From an uncultured Oscillospiraceae bacterium (GTDB lineage Bacteria; Bacillota; Clostridia; Oscillospirales; Oscillospiraceae), in contig CAAEKI010000002.1 of the NCBI GenBank assembly GCA_900756495.1, positions 1-49,405 of the forward strand: a stretch of 49,405 nt of DNA, in the 5' to 3' direction. Position 1 is the first letter of the stretch, and every line of letters begins with the position of its first letter. Position numbers and translations under genes: made by a program. Positions 42,647 to 49,405 of the stretch are shown here, in pieces. The notes beneath the pieces are model-generated. The model had not been told where the DNA came from, did no database searches, and saw only the letters and a program-made list of their open reading frames with translations.

Positions 42647-42682
42647 ACGGGGCCGGAACGCATTGCGTTCCGGCCCCGTTTG
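42647..42682 (+). terminator. Terminator after xerD
   Basis: ACGGGGCCGGAACGC pairs with GCGTTCCGGCCCCGT perfectly with a short loop, then TT. The ruvC promoter overlaps its downstream side. Confidence 0.85.
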
Positions 42683-42691
42683 TGGTAAACT
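42663..42691 (+). promoter_or_regulatory. Possible ruvCAB promoter
   Basis: TTGCGT, 17 bases, TAAACT. The -35 box lies in the terminator stem, which is possible but not strong. Confidence 0.35.
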
Positions 42692-42721
42692 ATCATCTGT
42701 ATGGATATGAGGAGGTCCGTT

Positions 42722-43255
42722 ATGATTATTTTGGGCATTGACCCCGGCTTTGCCACCATTGGCTTTGGTGTGCTGGAGGCGAACCGAGGGAACGCCAGAC
42801 TGCTGCAATGCGGGACCATCACTACCCCCGCCGGAGAAATGCTGCCGGCAAGACTTCTGCAGATTGCCGGTGATATGGGGCAGCTTTTTGAGCTGTTTCG
42901 GCCCCAGGCTATGGCAGTGGAGGAGCTCTTCTTTACCAACAACATCACAACCGGAATTGGAGTCGCGCAAGCCAGAGGGGTAATCCTGACCGAAGCAGAG
43001 CGGGCTGGAGTCCCGATTTTCGAGTACTCTCCCTCTCAGATTAAGCTGGCTGTGACAGGCTACGGCAAAGCGGAGAAGCGGCAGATGATGGATATGACCA
43101 AGCGGCTGCTGAACCTGAAAGCCGTTCCCAAACCAGATGACGCGGCCGATGCGGTGGCGGTTGCACTGTGTCATGCCCGCTCCTATACCTCGCGCCTCCA
43201 GAGCCCGGATGCCGCCCGCCCTGGGAGCGGCCGGTATGCGGTACGGAACAAGTAG
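42722..43255 (+). CDS. ruvC: Holliday junction endonuclease RuvC
   Basis: A 177-residue resolvase that cuts four-way junctions. The acidic site is present: Asp in IILGIDPGFATIGFG, Glu in AVEELFFTNN, and DDAADAVAVALCHA near the end. AGGAGG precedes the ATG; an earlier in-frame start would add seven residues and loses this spacing. It is first of ruvCAB. Confidence 0.95.
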   Translation: MIILGIDPGFATIGFGVLEANRGNARLLQCGTITTPAGEMLPARLLQIAGDMGQLFELFRPQAMAVEELFFTNNITTGIGVAQARGVILTEAERAGVPIFEYSPSQIKLAVTGYGKAEKRQMMDMTKRLLNLKAVPKPDDAADAVAVALCHARSYTSRLQSPDAARPGSGRYAVRNK

Positions 43256-43265
43256 GAGTGAAGCG

Positions 43266-43868
43266 ATGTTTTACTATGTGAAAGGCCCTGTGGCCCATGT
43301 AGCCCCTTATCTGGCTGTCATCGACTGCGGAGGAGTAGGCTATGCCTGCCGGACTACCAATCATACTCTCTCCCGCCTCAAGGTGGGCGAGGAGTCCAAG
43401 CTGTTTACCTATCTGAATGTTCGGGAGGACGCCATGGAGCTCTATGGCTTTGCCACAGAAAATGAGCTCAATTGCTTTCAGCTCCTGATCGGGGTTTCCG
43501 GGGTGGGACCCAAGGCGGCCCTCTCCATCCTCTCTGCAGCTACCCCGGAAGCGTTGGCGATGTCGGTGATTACCGGCGACGAGAAGGCGTTGACCGCAGC
43601 CCCCGGCATCGGGAAGAAGATCGCTCAGCGGATTATTCTGGAGTTGAAGGATAAGCTGGCGAAGGGGCAGATCGCCTCCGCCGGTGAGAGCTATGGCGGC
43701 ACCGGAGTCACCGTTATCCCGGAGAACAAGGCCAGCGAGGCCGCCGCTGCCTTGGCGGTGTTGGGATACTCTCAGGGGGAGATCAATATCGCCCTTAAGG
43801 GCGTTGATATGGAGGCCCTTGGACTGGAGGAGATCATCCGGCAGGCCTTAAAAAGGATGGTAAAGTAA
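43266..43868 (+). CDS. ruvA: Holliday junction DNA helicase RuvA
   Basis: A 200-residue tetramer subunit that binds the junction and loads RuvB. The N-terminal OB domain (MFYYVKGPVAHVAPYLAVIDCGGVGYAC), a helix-hairpin-helix with GVSGVGPKAALSIL and APGIGKKIAQRIILELKDK, and the C-terminal three-helix domain are complete. AGGAGTGA precedes the ATG, 10 bases after ruvC. Confidence 0.96.
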   Translation: MFYYVKGPVAHVAPYLAVIDCGGVGYACRTTNHTLSRLKVGEESKLFTYLNVREDAMELYGFATENELNCFQLLIGVSGVGPKAALSILSAATPEALAMSVITGDEKALTAAPGIGKKIAQRIILELKDKLAKGQIASAGESYGGTGVTVIPENKASEAAAALAVLGYSQGEINIALKGVDMEALGLEEIIRQALKRMVK

Positions 43869-43959
43869 GCGTGCCGCACAGGTCGCCTCCCAGAGGCGCG
43901 TGCAGTTGAAACGCATTTGACTGCTGCCGCCTCTGTGGGCGGGAAGGAAGTGAGAGTAT

Positions 43960-45015
43960 TTGAGCATCGATTTTTCCGACAGCGGCTTTGAGACTGAGGA
44001 GCCGCTGGTGACCACATCCCTTACGCGAGACGATGAAAGCGAGGGCTCTCTTCGTCCCAGGACTTTGCGGGAGTATATTGGGCAAAAGAAGGCCAAGGGA
44101 AACTTGGAGGTATTTATCCAGGCTGCCAAAATGCGGGGGGAACCGCTGGATCATGTGCTTCTCCACGGTCCTCCGGGCCTGGGAAAGACGACGCTCAGCG
44201 GCATCATTGCCAATGAGATGGGGGTAAATATCCGTATTACCTCCGGCCCCGCCATTGAGAAGCCCGGCGATTTGGCCGCTCTTCTGACCAATTTGGCGGA
44301 GAACGACATTCTATTTGTAGATGAGATCCACCGGCTCAATCGCTCGGTAGAGGAGATTCTATACCCCGCGATGGAGGACTTCGCCATTGATATCATCATT
44401 GGCAAGGGACCTTCTGCCAACTCCATCCGGTTGGATCTGCCGAGATTTACCCTCATAGGGGCCACTACCCGGGCAGGGCAGCTCTCTGCGCCTCTGCGGG
44501 ATCGCTTTGGCGTAACGCTGCGGCTGGAGCTCTATACGCCGGAGGAGCTCTGCCTCATTGTCACTCGATCGGCAGGGATTCTGGAGGTCCCCATTGAGGA
44601 AGAAGGGGCGATGGAGATTGCGCGCCGTTCCCGCGGTACCCCCCGCATTGCCAACCGGATGCTGCGCCGGGTTCGGGATTTCGCCCAGGTGAGGGCGGGA
44701 GGTGTCATCACCCGTGCTGTGGCAGATCAGGCGCTCACAGCCTTGGAAGTGGACTATCTGGGGTTGGATGCCGTGGACCGGCGCATGCTGGAGAGCATCA
44801 TTCTGAATTACAGTGGCGGGCCGGTGGGGTTGGAGACCCTGGCCGCTACTATCAACGAGGAATCCGTGACACTGGAGGATGTATATGAGCCCTACCTGAT
44901 GCAGATGGGCTTTCTAACACGGACCCCCAGGGGGCGCTGTGTGACCCGGCGTGCTTACGAGCATCTGGGAATAGCAGCTCCGGCAGAGGCTGGGCTGGAC
45001 CAGCTTTCCCTGTGA
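43960..45015 (+). CDS. ruvB: Holliday junction DNA helicase RuvB
   Basis: A 351-residue AAA+ motor. It shows [12 protein letters not shown], Walker [23 protein letters not shown] (Walker B), the sensor [18 protein letters not shown] and the C-terminal winged domain [16 protein letters not shown]. The TTG start is chosen with AAGGAAG upstream. It drives branch migration with RuvA. Confidence 0.97.
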   Translation: MSIDFSDSGFETEEPLVTTSLTRDDESEGSLRPRTLREYIGQKKAKGNLEVFIQAAKMRGEPLDHVLLHGPPGLGKTTLSGIIANEMGVNIRITSGPAIEKPGDLAALLTNLAENDILFVDEIHRLNRSVEEILYPAMEDFAIDIIIGKGPSANSIRLDLPRFTLIGATTRAGQLSAPLRDRFGVTLRLELYTPEELCLIVTRSAGILEVPIEEEGAMEIARRSRGTPRIANRMLRRVRDFAQVRAGGVITRAVADQALTALEVDYLGLDAVDRRMLESIILNYSGGPVGLETLAATINEESVTLEDVYEPYLMQMGFLTRTPRGRCVTRRAYEHLGIAAPAEAGLDQLSL

Positions 45016-45770
45016 ACAGAGGATTTGTACGGCAGATTTTTCTGCGTGCAGAACTGCCCAAGAACTCTTATCTGAACAGGCTGCCTGTTGTGCGTTGGCT
45101 ACAGGCTGGCAATCGGCTGGAGTTTGATGCCCCCGTCACATTCCTGGTAGGGGAGAACGGTGCGGGGAAGTCCACGCTGCTGGAAGCGATAGCGGTGGCG
45201 CTTGGCTTTAATGCCGAAGGCGGGAGTCGGAATTTCCACTTTTCTACACGGGAGACCCACTCGGAGCTGGGGGAATACCTTACGGTGTCCCGTTCCCGGT
45301 ATGCCAGGGACGGCTTTTTTCTGCGGGCTGAGAGCATGTATAATGTGGCTACCAGTATTGATCAGATGGATGAGGAACCTTCTTTTGGACCGAAGCTGAT
45401 TGACAGCTACGGGGGTATTTCTCTTCACCGCCAGTCACATGGGGAGAGCTTTTTGGCTCTGGTACAAAACCGCTTTGGGGGCGAGGGCATCTATCTGCTG
45501 GACGAGCCGGAAGCCGCGTTGTCGCCCTCTCGCATTTTAACTCTGATGGGTCAGCTTCACCTGTTGGTACGGAAACATGCGCAGTTTATTATCTCCACTC
45601 ACTCGCCTATCCTGATGGCCTATCCTGAGGCCAGGATCTATCAGCTTTCAGAGAAGGGGATTGAGCAGGTGGAGTATCGAGAGACAGAGCATTACTGTCT
45701 CACACGGCAATTTTTAAATGCGCCTGAGAAGATGATCTCCTATCTCCTTGACGATGCAGAGACTACATAG
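45012..45770 (+). CDS. AAA family ATPase (OLD/RecF-like)
   Basis: A 252-residue predicted ATPase (COG3910-like). It has an ABC-type Walker [11 protein letters not shown] (about residue 46), then [23 protein letters not shown] (signature-like), Walker [13 protein letters not shown], and [18 protein letters not shown] with the switch His. It lacks the nuclease domain of OLD proteins. The GTG start overlaps the ruvB stop, so it is co-translated with the Holliday-junction genes. A role in DNA repair is plausible but inferred from position alone. Confidence 0.8.
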   Translation: MNRGFVRQIFLRAELPKNSYLNRLPVVRWLQAGNRLEFDAPVTFLVGENGAGKSTLLEAIAVALGFNAEGGSRNFHFSTRETHSELGEYLTVSRSRYARDGFFLRAESMYNVATSIDQMDEEPSFGPKLIDSYGGISLHRQSHGESFLALVQNRFGGEGIYLLDEPEAALSPSRILTLMGQLHLLVRKHAQFIISTHSPILMAYPEARIYQLSEKGIEQVEYRETEHYCLTRQFLNAPEKMISYLLDDAETT

Positions 45771-45875
45771 AGTCGAGTGCTATATCATTGTCCTCTTCCA
45801 TCCGCGGAGGGTAGTTTTTCCGCAGCAGTACAGTTCATTCTGCCGAACCATCGGCATGTAAAGGAGTTTACCTAT

Positions 45876-47231
45876 ATGGGCAAGTTATTTGGAACTGACG
45901 GGATTCGTGGTGTGGTCAACGCCGGTCTGGATGCCAGCTTGGCGTACAAGGTCGGTCTCGCTGCCGCCCAGGTTCTGACAGAGGAGAAGAAGGGGGAGCG
46001 CCCGCTCTTCACCATTGGAAAGGATACCCGTATTTCGTCCGATCTGTTGGAGGGAGCCCTAATCGCTGGACTCTGTTCGGCAGGAGCTGATGTGCTCCAC
46101 TTGGGCGTTATTCCCACTCCGGCAGTAGCGTGGATTACAGTGGACAACGGGGCTGACGCCGGTATTGTTATCTCGGCCTCTCACAACCCTTTCGAGCACA
46201 ACGGCATCAAAATTTTCAACGGCCAGGGCTTCAAGCTCTCTGATGAACTGGAGGGGAAAATTGAGGCAATCATCCTCTCTGGAGAGCAGATCCCCCTCAA
46301 GACCGGAAAGGAAATCGGGAAGGTGGTCTATGCCGACCAGAAGGAATCGGAGGACTATATCGATCACCTTGCTGCGACCATTGAAGATGAACTCGGCGGG
46401 CTGCGCATTCTGGTAGACTGCGCAAACGGTGCCGCCTCAACCACAGCGAGGCGGCTCTTTGACCGTTTTCCCGGCCTGCATACTGATATAATGAATGCCG
46501 ACCCGGATGGGGTTAACATCAATGCCGGCTGCGGCTCCACCCATATGGAAGGGCTGAAGGCCATGGTAAAGGCGGGCAGTTACGATCTGGGGCTGGCTTT
46601 CGACGGGGATGCAGACCGCTGCCTTGCTGTGGACGAGAACGGAGAAGAGATCGACGGCGACCAAATCATGGCGGTCTGCGGTCTGGATATGAAGGCGCGC
46701 GGAAAATTATCCGGAAATGCCATCGTGGCTACGGTTATGAGCAACCTGGGCCTCCATGTTTTTGCCCGGGAACATGAGATAGAACTGCTCTGTACGGATG
46801 TGGGAGACCGAAACGTATTGGAGAAGATGCTGGAACGAGGGCATGTCATTGGCGGCGAACAGTCAGGACATATGATCTTTCTTGACCATGCAACGACTGG
46901 CGATGGCCAGCTGGCAGCGCTCCAATTTCTCCAACTCCTGCACCGTTCCGGGAAGACGGCTTCGCAGCTGGTGTCGTCCTGCCGCCGTTACCCCCAGATT
47001 CTTATTAATATCCCTGTTGCCGACAGCAGTCAAAAGACAGCTATTATGGCCTGGGAGGGCCTGTGGGAGGCTGTGCGCGCCGAAGAGGCCGCATTAGCCG
47101 GTTCAGGCCGGATTTTGGTGCGCCCTTCCGGCACGGAAGCGCTGATTCGGGTAATGGCCGAGGCCAAAACTGAGGAGGCAGCCAGAGGCACCGCTGAAAA
47201 ATTGGCAAATGTGATAAAAAAATACCACTAA
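45876..47231 (+). CDS. glmM: Phosphoglucosamine mutase
   Basis: A 451-residue enzyme that converts glucosamine-6-phosphate to the 1-phosphate for peptidoglycan. It shows MGKLFGTDGIRGVVN, the phosphoserine loop SASHNPFEHNGIKIF, the metal loop FDGDADRC and GGEQSGHMIF, and the C-terminal RPSGTEALIRVM. The ATG with AAGGAG nine bases before it is chosen because the family always begins there. In many Firmicutes glmM forms an operon with cdaA/cdaR; here it is separate. Confidence 0.96.
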   Translation: MGKLFGTDGIRGVVNAGLDASLAYKVGLAAAQVLTEEKKGERPLFTIGKDTRISSDLLEGALIAGLCSAGADVLHLGVIPTPAVAWITVDNGADAGIVISASHNPFEHNGIKIFNGQGFKLSDELEGKIEAIILSGEQIPLKTGKEIGKVVYADQKESEDYIDHLAATIEDELGGLRILVDCANGAASTTARRLFDRFPGLHTDIMNADPDGVNINAGCGSTHMEGLKAMVKAGSYDLGLAFDGDADRCLAVDENGEEIDGDQIMAVCGLDMKARGKLSGNAIVATVMSNLGLHVFAREHEIELLCTDVGDRNVLEKMLERGHVIGGEQSGHMIFLDHATTGDGQLAALQFLQLLHRSGKTASQLVSSCRRYPQILINIPVADSSQKTAIMAWEGLWEAVRAEEAALAGSGRILVRPSGTEALIRVMAEAKTEEAARGTAEKLANVIKKYH

Positions 47232-47256
47232 AAAGAGAAGAATTTGCATAAATGGC

Positions 47257-47286
47257 TTGACAAAGGGAAGGGCTTCCGCGTATAAT
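47257..47286 (+). promoter_or_regulatory. Consensus promoter of sigH
   Basis: TTGACA (perfect), 18 bases, TATAAT (perfect), 18 bases before the sigH start, the strongest match in the window. Confidence 0.85.
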
Positions 47287-47303
47287 AGGCAAGGAGATCA
47301 GCG

Positions 47304-47939
47304 ATGGAATCATTTGTATCCCCGCAAGATGAGCTCACGGACGAGGCACTGTGTACGCTGGCCGCATCAGGCGACCGTATCGCAGAAGAAGTGCTTGTGA
47401 TGCGATATAACCGCCTGGTGCGTATTTGTGCGCGTCCATACTTTTTAGCAGGCGGAGACAGCGAGGATTTGATTCAGGAAGGTATGGTGGGCCTGCTGGC
47501 CGCCATCCGGGAGTTCAACCCGGCCAAAGAGGCCGGCTTTCATACCTATGCGGCGGTCTGCATTAAGAACCGCCTCCGATCGGCAATCAAAGCAGCAGCG
47601 AGAGATAAACACACACCGCTCAACAACGGTATCTCATTCGAAACCCCTCTTTTTGACGGGAACGGCGATCATTATGCTTACAGCGCTTTCCACTCCGGCC
47701 TGGACAACCCAGAAGATTTAATCATCGGAAGGGAAGAGGCACAGGAGCGGATGGGGGCGCTGAGGGGCCAATTGTCCGGTTTCGAAGCGAAAATCCTCGG
47801 GTTGTATCTGAATGGATTGTCTTATTCCGAGATTGCACGCGAGGTCAACAGGTCCCCGAAATCGGTGGACAACGCTGTCCAGCGCATCAGGCGCAAATTG
47901 GCACAGCATCTTTCCTCAGGCGAAGTCAGCGAAAGCTGA
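47304..47939 (+). CDS. sigH: RNA polymerase sporulation sigma factor SigH
   Basis: A 211-residue sigma-70 family factor. It shows region 2 (YNRLVRICARPYFLAGGDSEDLIQEGMVGLLAAIREF then FHTYAAVCIKNRL) and region 4 (LSYSEIAREVNRSPKSVDNAVQRIRRKL), with the SigH-type spacing. SigH turns on early sporulation genes. It has an unusually strong sigma-A-type promoter directly before it and AAGGAG eight bases before the ATG. Confidence 0.9.
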   Translation: MESFVSPQDELTDEALCTLAASGDRIAEEVLVMRYNRLVRICARPYFLAGGDSEDLIQEGMVGLLAAIREFNPAKEAGFHTYAAVCIKNRLRSAIKAAARDKHTPLNNGISFETPLFDGNGDHYAYSAFHSGLDNPEDLIIGREEAQERMGALRGQLSGFEAKILGLYLNGLSYSEIAREVNRSPKSVDNAVQRIRRKLAQHLSSGEVSES

Positions 47940-48013
47940 TCGCAATATTACAATGTCCCAGCATAATCGGTTGATTCCGGACCTGGGCAAACGAGCAAAG
48001 AGAGGGTATAATC

Positions 48014-48295
48014 ATGTACGAAGACAAGACTCTGGTATGTAAGGAATGTGGTCAGGAGTTCGTGTTCACCGCTGGTGAGCAGGAGTTCTATGCCGAGCGC
48101 GGGTTCCAGAACGAGCCCCAGCGCTGCAAGGCCTGCCGTGATGCCCGCAAGGCTGCCTCCCGCGGTCCCCGCGAGTACTTCACCGCTACTTGCGCTGCCT
48201 GCGGCGGCGAGGCCAAGGTTCCTTTTGAGCCCAAGTCCGACCGCCCTGTGTACTGCAGTGATTGTTTTGCCCGTATGCGTGAAGAGCAGGGCTAA
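48014..48295 (+). CDS. Zinc-ribbon protein (zf-trcl type)
   Basis: A 93-residue protein with two zinc modules. The first, KTLVCKECGQEFVFTAGEQEFY with RCKACRDARK, matches the zf-trcl family. The second is CAACGGEAKVPFEPKSDRPVYCSDC. Eight Cys in four CxxC pairs could hold two zinc ions. The function is unknown. GAGAGGG lies upstream, and a strong terminator follows. Confidence 0.85.
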   Translation: MYEDKTLVCKECGQEFVFTAGEQEFYAERGFQNEPQRCKACRDARKAASRGPREYFTATCAACGGEAKVPFEPKSDRPVYCSDCFARMREEQG

Positions 48296-48320
48296 TCGCT
48301 AAAAAAGTAAGAGGGATTAT

Positions 48321-48362
48321 GTACAGGAAACGGCATGGCTTTGGCCATGCCGTTTTCCGTAC
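48321..48362 (+). terminator. Terminator after the zinc-ribbon gene
   Basis: GGAAACGGCATGGC pairs with GCCATGCCGTTTTCC, with GTAC on both flanks extending the stem. Confidence 0.85.
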
Positions 48363-48407
48363 TGCCATACTTTTGCTGAAAATTTTCTCTTGCCTGGGGG
48401 AAGATAT

Positions 48408-49052
48408 ATGACCATAAAAAAGCGGGTCCCTATCTATCTATTAGGTCTTTTGATCATGGCGCTTGGGATTGTTCTGATTAAAAAGTCGGAGTTGGGGATG
48501 TCTCCCATCAGCGCAATTCCATCTGCAGTTTCCAATATTACGCCTCTTACATTAGGTGAGATGACCATTCTATTTCAGCTCTTCTGTATTCTGCTTCAGA
48601 TCTTAATCTTACGCCGCCTGACGTTGAAGGTAATTCTTCAGCTTCCGCTCTCCGTGGCTTTTGGGTACTTAATCGATCTCTATGTGTTTGTACTCCGCTT
48701 TGGGATCCTGCCGATATGGCTGCGAGGCGTGCTCTGTTTTGCGGGTATTTTCTGTACAGCGCTGGGAATCGTCATTATCGTAGGCATGGATCTGATGCTT
48801 CCGGCCCCCGATGCGTTCCTTCGGACAGTCAGCCAGCATCTCTGCCGCCCGTTGGGAACGGTAAAGATAATTGGCGATGTGACCTGGGTGGTAGCTGCCA
48901 TTGTTATCGAGCTGCTCGCCTCCGGAATGGTGACTTCTGTAGGGGTAGGAACTGTGGCCTCTATGCTGTTGACTGGAAAATTTGTGAGCCTCTTAAGGCG
49001 CCGGTTGCCCTTTCCAGCCCAAACGGCTACTGGGGAAGGCGCACCTGGATAA
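48408..49052 (+). CDS. YczE/YitT-like integral membrane protein
   Basis: A 214-residue protein with five or six membrane helices: RVPIYLLGLLIMALGIVLIK, then FQLFCILLQILIL, LQLPLSVAFGYLIDLYVFVL, GVLCFAGIFCTALGIVIIVG and TWVVAAIVIELLASG. KKSELGMSPISAIP after helix 1 and the Gly-rich GVGTVASMLLTGKFV near the end are typical of YczE-type proteins. The function is unknown. The ATG with GGGGGAAG before it is chosen over an upstream start. Confidence 0.8.
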   Translation: MTIKKRVPIYLLGLLIMALGIVLIKKSELGMSPISAIPSAVSNITPLTLGEMTILFQLFCILLQILILRRLTLKVILQLPLSVAFGYLIDLYVFVLRFGILPIWLRGVLCFAGIFCTALGIVIIVGMDLMLPAPDAFLRTVSQHLCRPLGTVKIIGDVTWVVAAIVIELLASGMVTSVGVGTVASMLLTGKFVSLLRRRLPFPAQTATGEGAPG

Positions 49053-49121
49053 GACATCGGGTCACCCTACAGGTCTCTGCCGGCAAAACTTGATAAAGTT
49101 TTTGGAAGCATCAGCTTTCGC

Positions 49122-49150
49122 TTGCAAAACATAGGAAGATCGGATATACT
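49122..49150 (+). promoter_or_regulatory. Promoter of the DUF1858 gene
   Basis: TTGCAA, 17 bases, TATACT, 33 bases before the start. Confidence 0.7.
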
Positions 49151-49183
49151 ACTTATATCCTAGATTTTTGGAGGTCTATCCAA

Positions 49184-49390
49184 ATGGCTCAGATTACAAA
49201 AGATACCATTATCGGCGATATCCTGGACATCGCGCCCGAGACTGCCCCTATCTTTCTTTCTATCGGTATGCATTGCCTTGGCTGCCCCTCATCCCGTGGA
49301 GAGACTGTAGAGGAGGCTTGCATGGTTCACGGTGTGGACGTAGATGAGGTCCTGGCTAAAATCAACGCCGGGATTGGCGCCGCGAAGTAA
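49184..49390 (+). CDS. DUF1858 domain protein
   Basis: A 68-residue protein covering the whole DUF1858 family: ITKDTIIGDILDIAPETAPIF then SIGMHCLGCPSSRGETVEEAC. The GMHCLGC pair is the family's conserved Cys motif, seen in proteins tied to hybrid-cluster and nitrogen-oxide chemistry in anaerobes. It stands alone behind its own promoter with GGAGG before the ATG. A redox or cluster role is inferred from the family. Confidence 0.88.
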   Translation: MAQITKDTIIGDILDIAPETAPIFLSIGMHCLGCPSSRGETVEEACMVHGVDVDEVLAKINAGIGAAK

Positions 49391-49405
49391 AATGGCGAGA
49401 AAAAA

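Noticed and set aside
48007..48012. TATAAT right before the zinc-ribbon start codon
   Set aside because: Transcription from it would begin inside the gene; no -35 box at the proper distance.
1..49405. Search for CRISPR repeats, insertion sequences, prophage, rRNA and tRNA genes
   Set aside because: No regularly spaced repeats, transposase motifs or RNA gene patterns were seen; the only recombinase is the housekeeping XerD-type gene.

Overview
The window reads as chromosomal DNA of an endospore-forming, anaerobic Clostridia-class Firmicute, most likely of the Oscillospirales (Clostridium cluster IV: Flavonifractor, Pseudoflavonifractor, Intestinimonas, Oscillibacter and relatives). The reasons are the moderately high G+C, strong AGGAGG ribosome binding sites with frequent GTG/TTG starts, sporulation genes (sigH, spoIVA, spoVM, a sipL-like gene, a spoIIM-like gene, a SpoIID-domain protein), a SCIFF ranthipeptide locus, and Clostridia-restricted families (DUF5685, DUF3343, TIGR04086). 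The species cannot be fixed from the sequence alone. I see no rRNA, tRNA, CRISPR array, prophage or insertion sequence; it looks like a compact core-genome segment.

Layout. 1-1.8 kb: the end of ispF, then a DUF3343/cysteine-desulfurase pair. 2-6.6 kb: a c-di-AMP operon start (cdaA-cdaR), followed by rseC-like, DUF5685, J-domain and membrane-protein genes. 6.6-20.7 kb: a long collinear housekeeping block (yicC-remA-gmk-rpoZ-priA-def-fmt-[zinc metallopeptidase]-rsmB-rlmN-stp-prkC-rsgA-thiN-[small membrane protein]-spoVM). It follows the Bacillus subtilis order but lacks coaBC and rpe. 20.7-24 kb: spoVM runs straight into sipL and spoIVA, so three SpoIVA-dependent coat-base genes sit together. 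24.3-25.7 kb: an orphan B12-binding radical SAM gene. 25.8-29.4 kb: a Crp/Fnr regulator divergent from leuCDB. 29.5-31 kb: coaX and an ECF transporter S component. 31.1-34.3 kb (minus strand): asd-dapA-dapB behind a lysine riboswitch. 34.3-40.7 kb: SpoIID-domain protein, queA, tgt, yajC, TIGR04086 protein, scfA and scfB. 41-47.2 kb: spoIIM-like, xerD, ruvCAB, an AAA ATPase and glmM. 47.3 kb to end: sigH, a zinc-ribbon protein, a YczE-like membrane protein and a DUF1858 protein.

The most interesting stretch is 20.4-24 kb. spoVM is only 23 codons and easily missed. It is translationally coupled (ATGA) to an undescribed 55-residue small membrane protein gene and followed by sipL and spoIVA. The Shine-Dalgarno sites of both the 55-residue ORF and sipL lie in the 3' arms of long hairpins. 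In the sipL case the 5' arm overlaps a sequence resembling a sigma-E promoter (ATA-N16-CATATAGT). Read-through RNA would therefore mask the ribosome site, while an RNA started by the mother-cell sigma factor would begin in the loop with the site free. This is a specific, testable model for keeping coat-base proteins off until sporulation.
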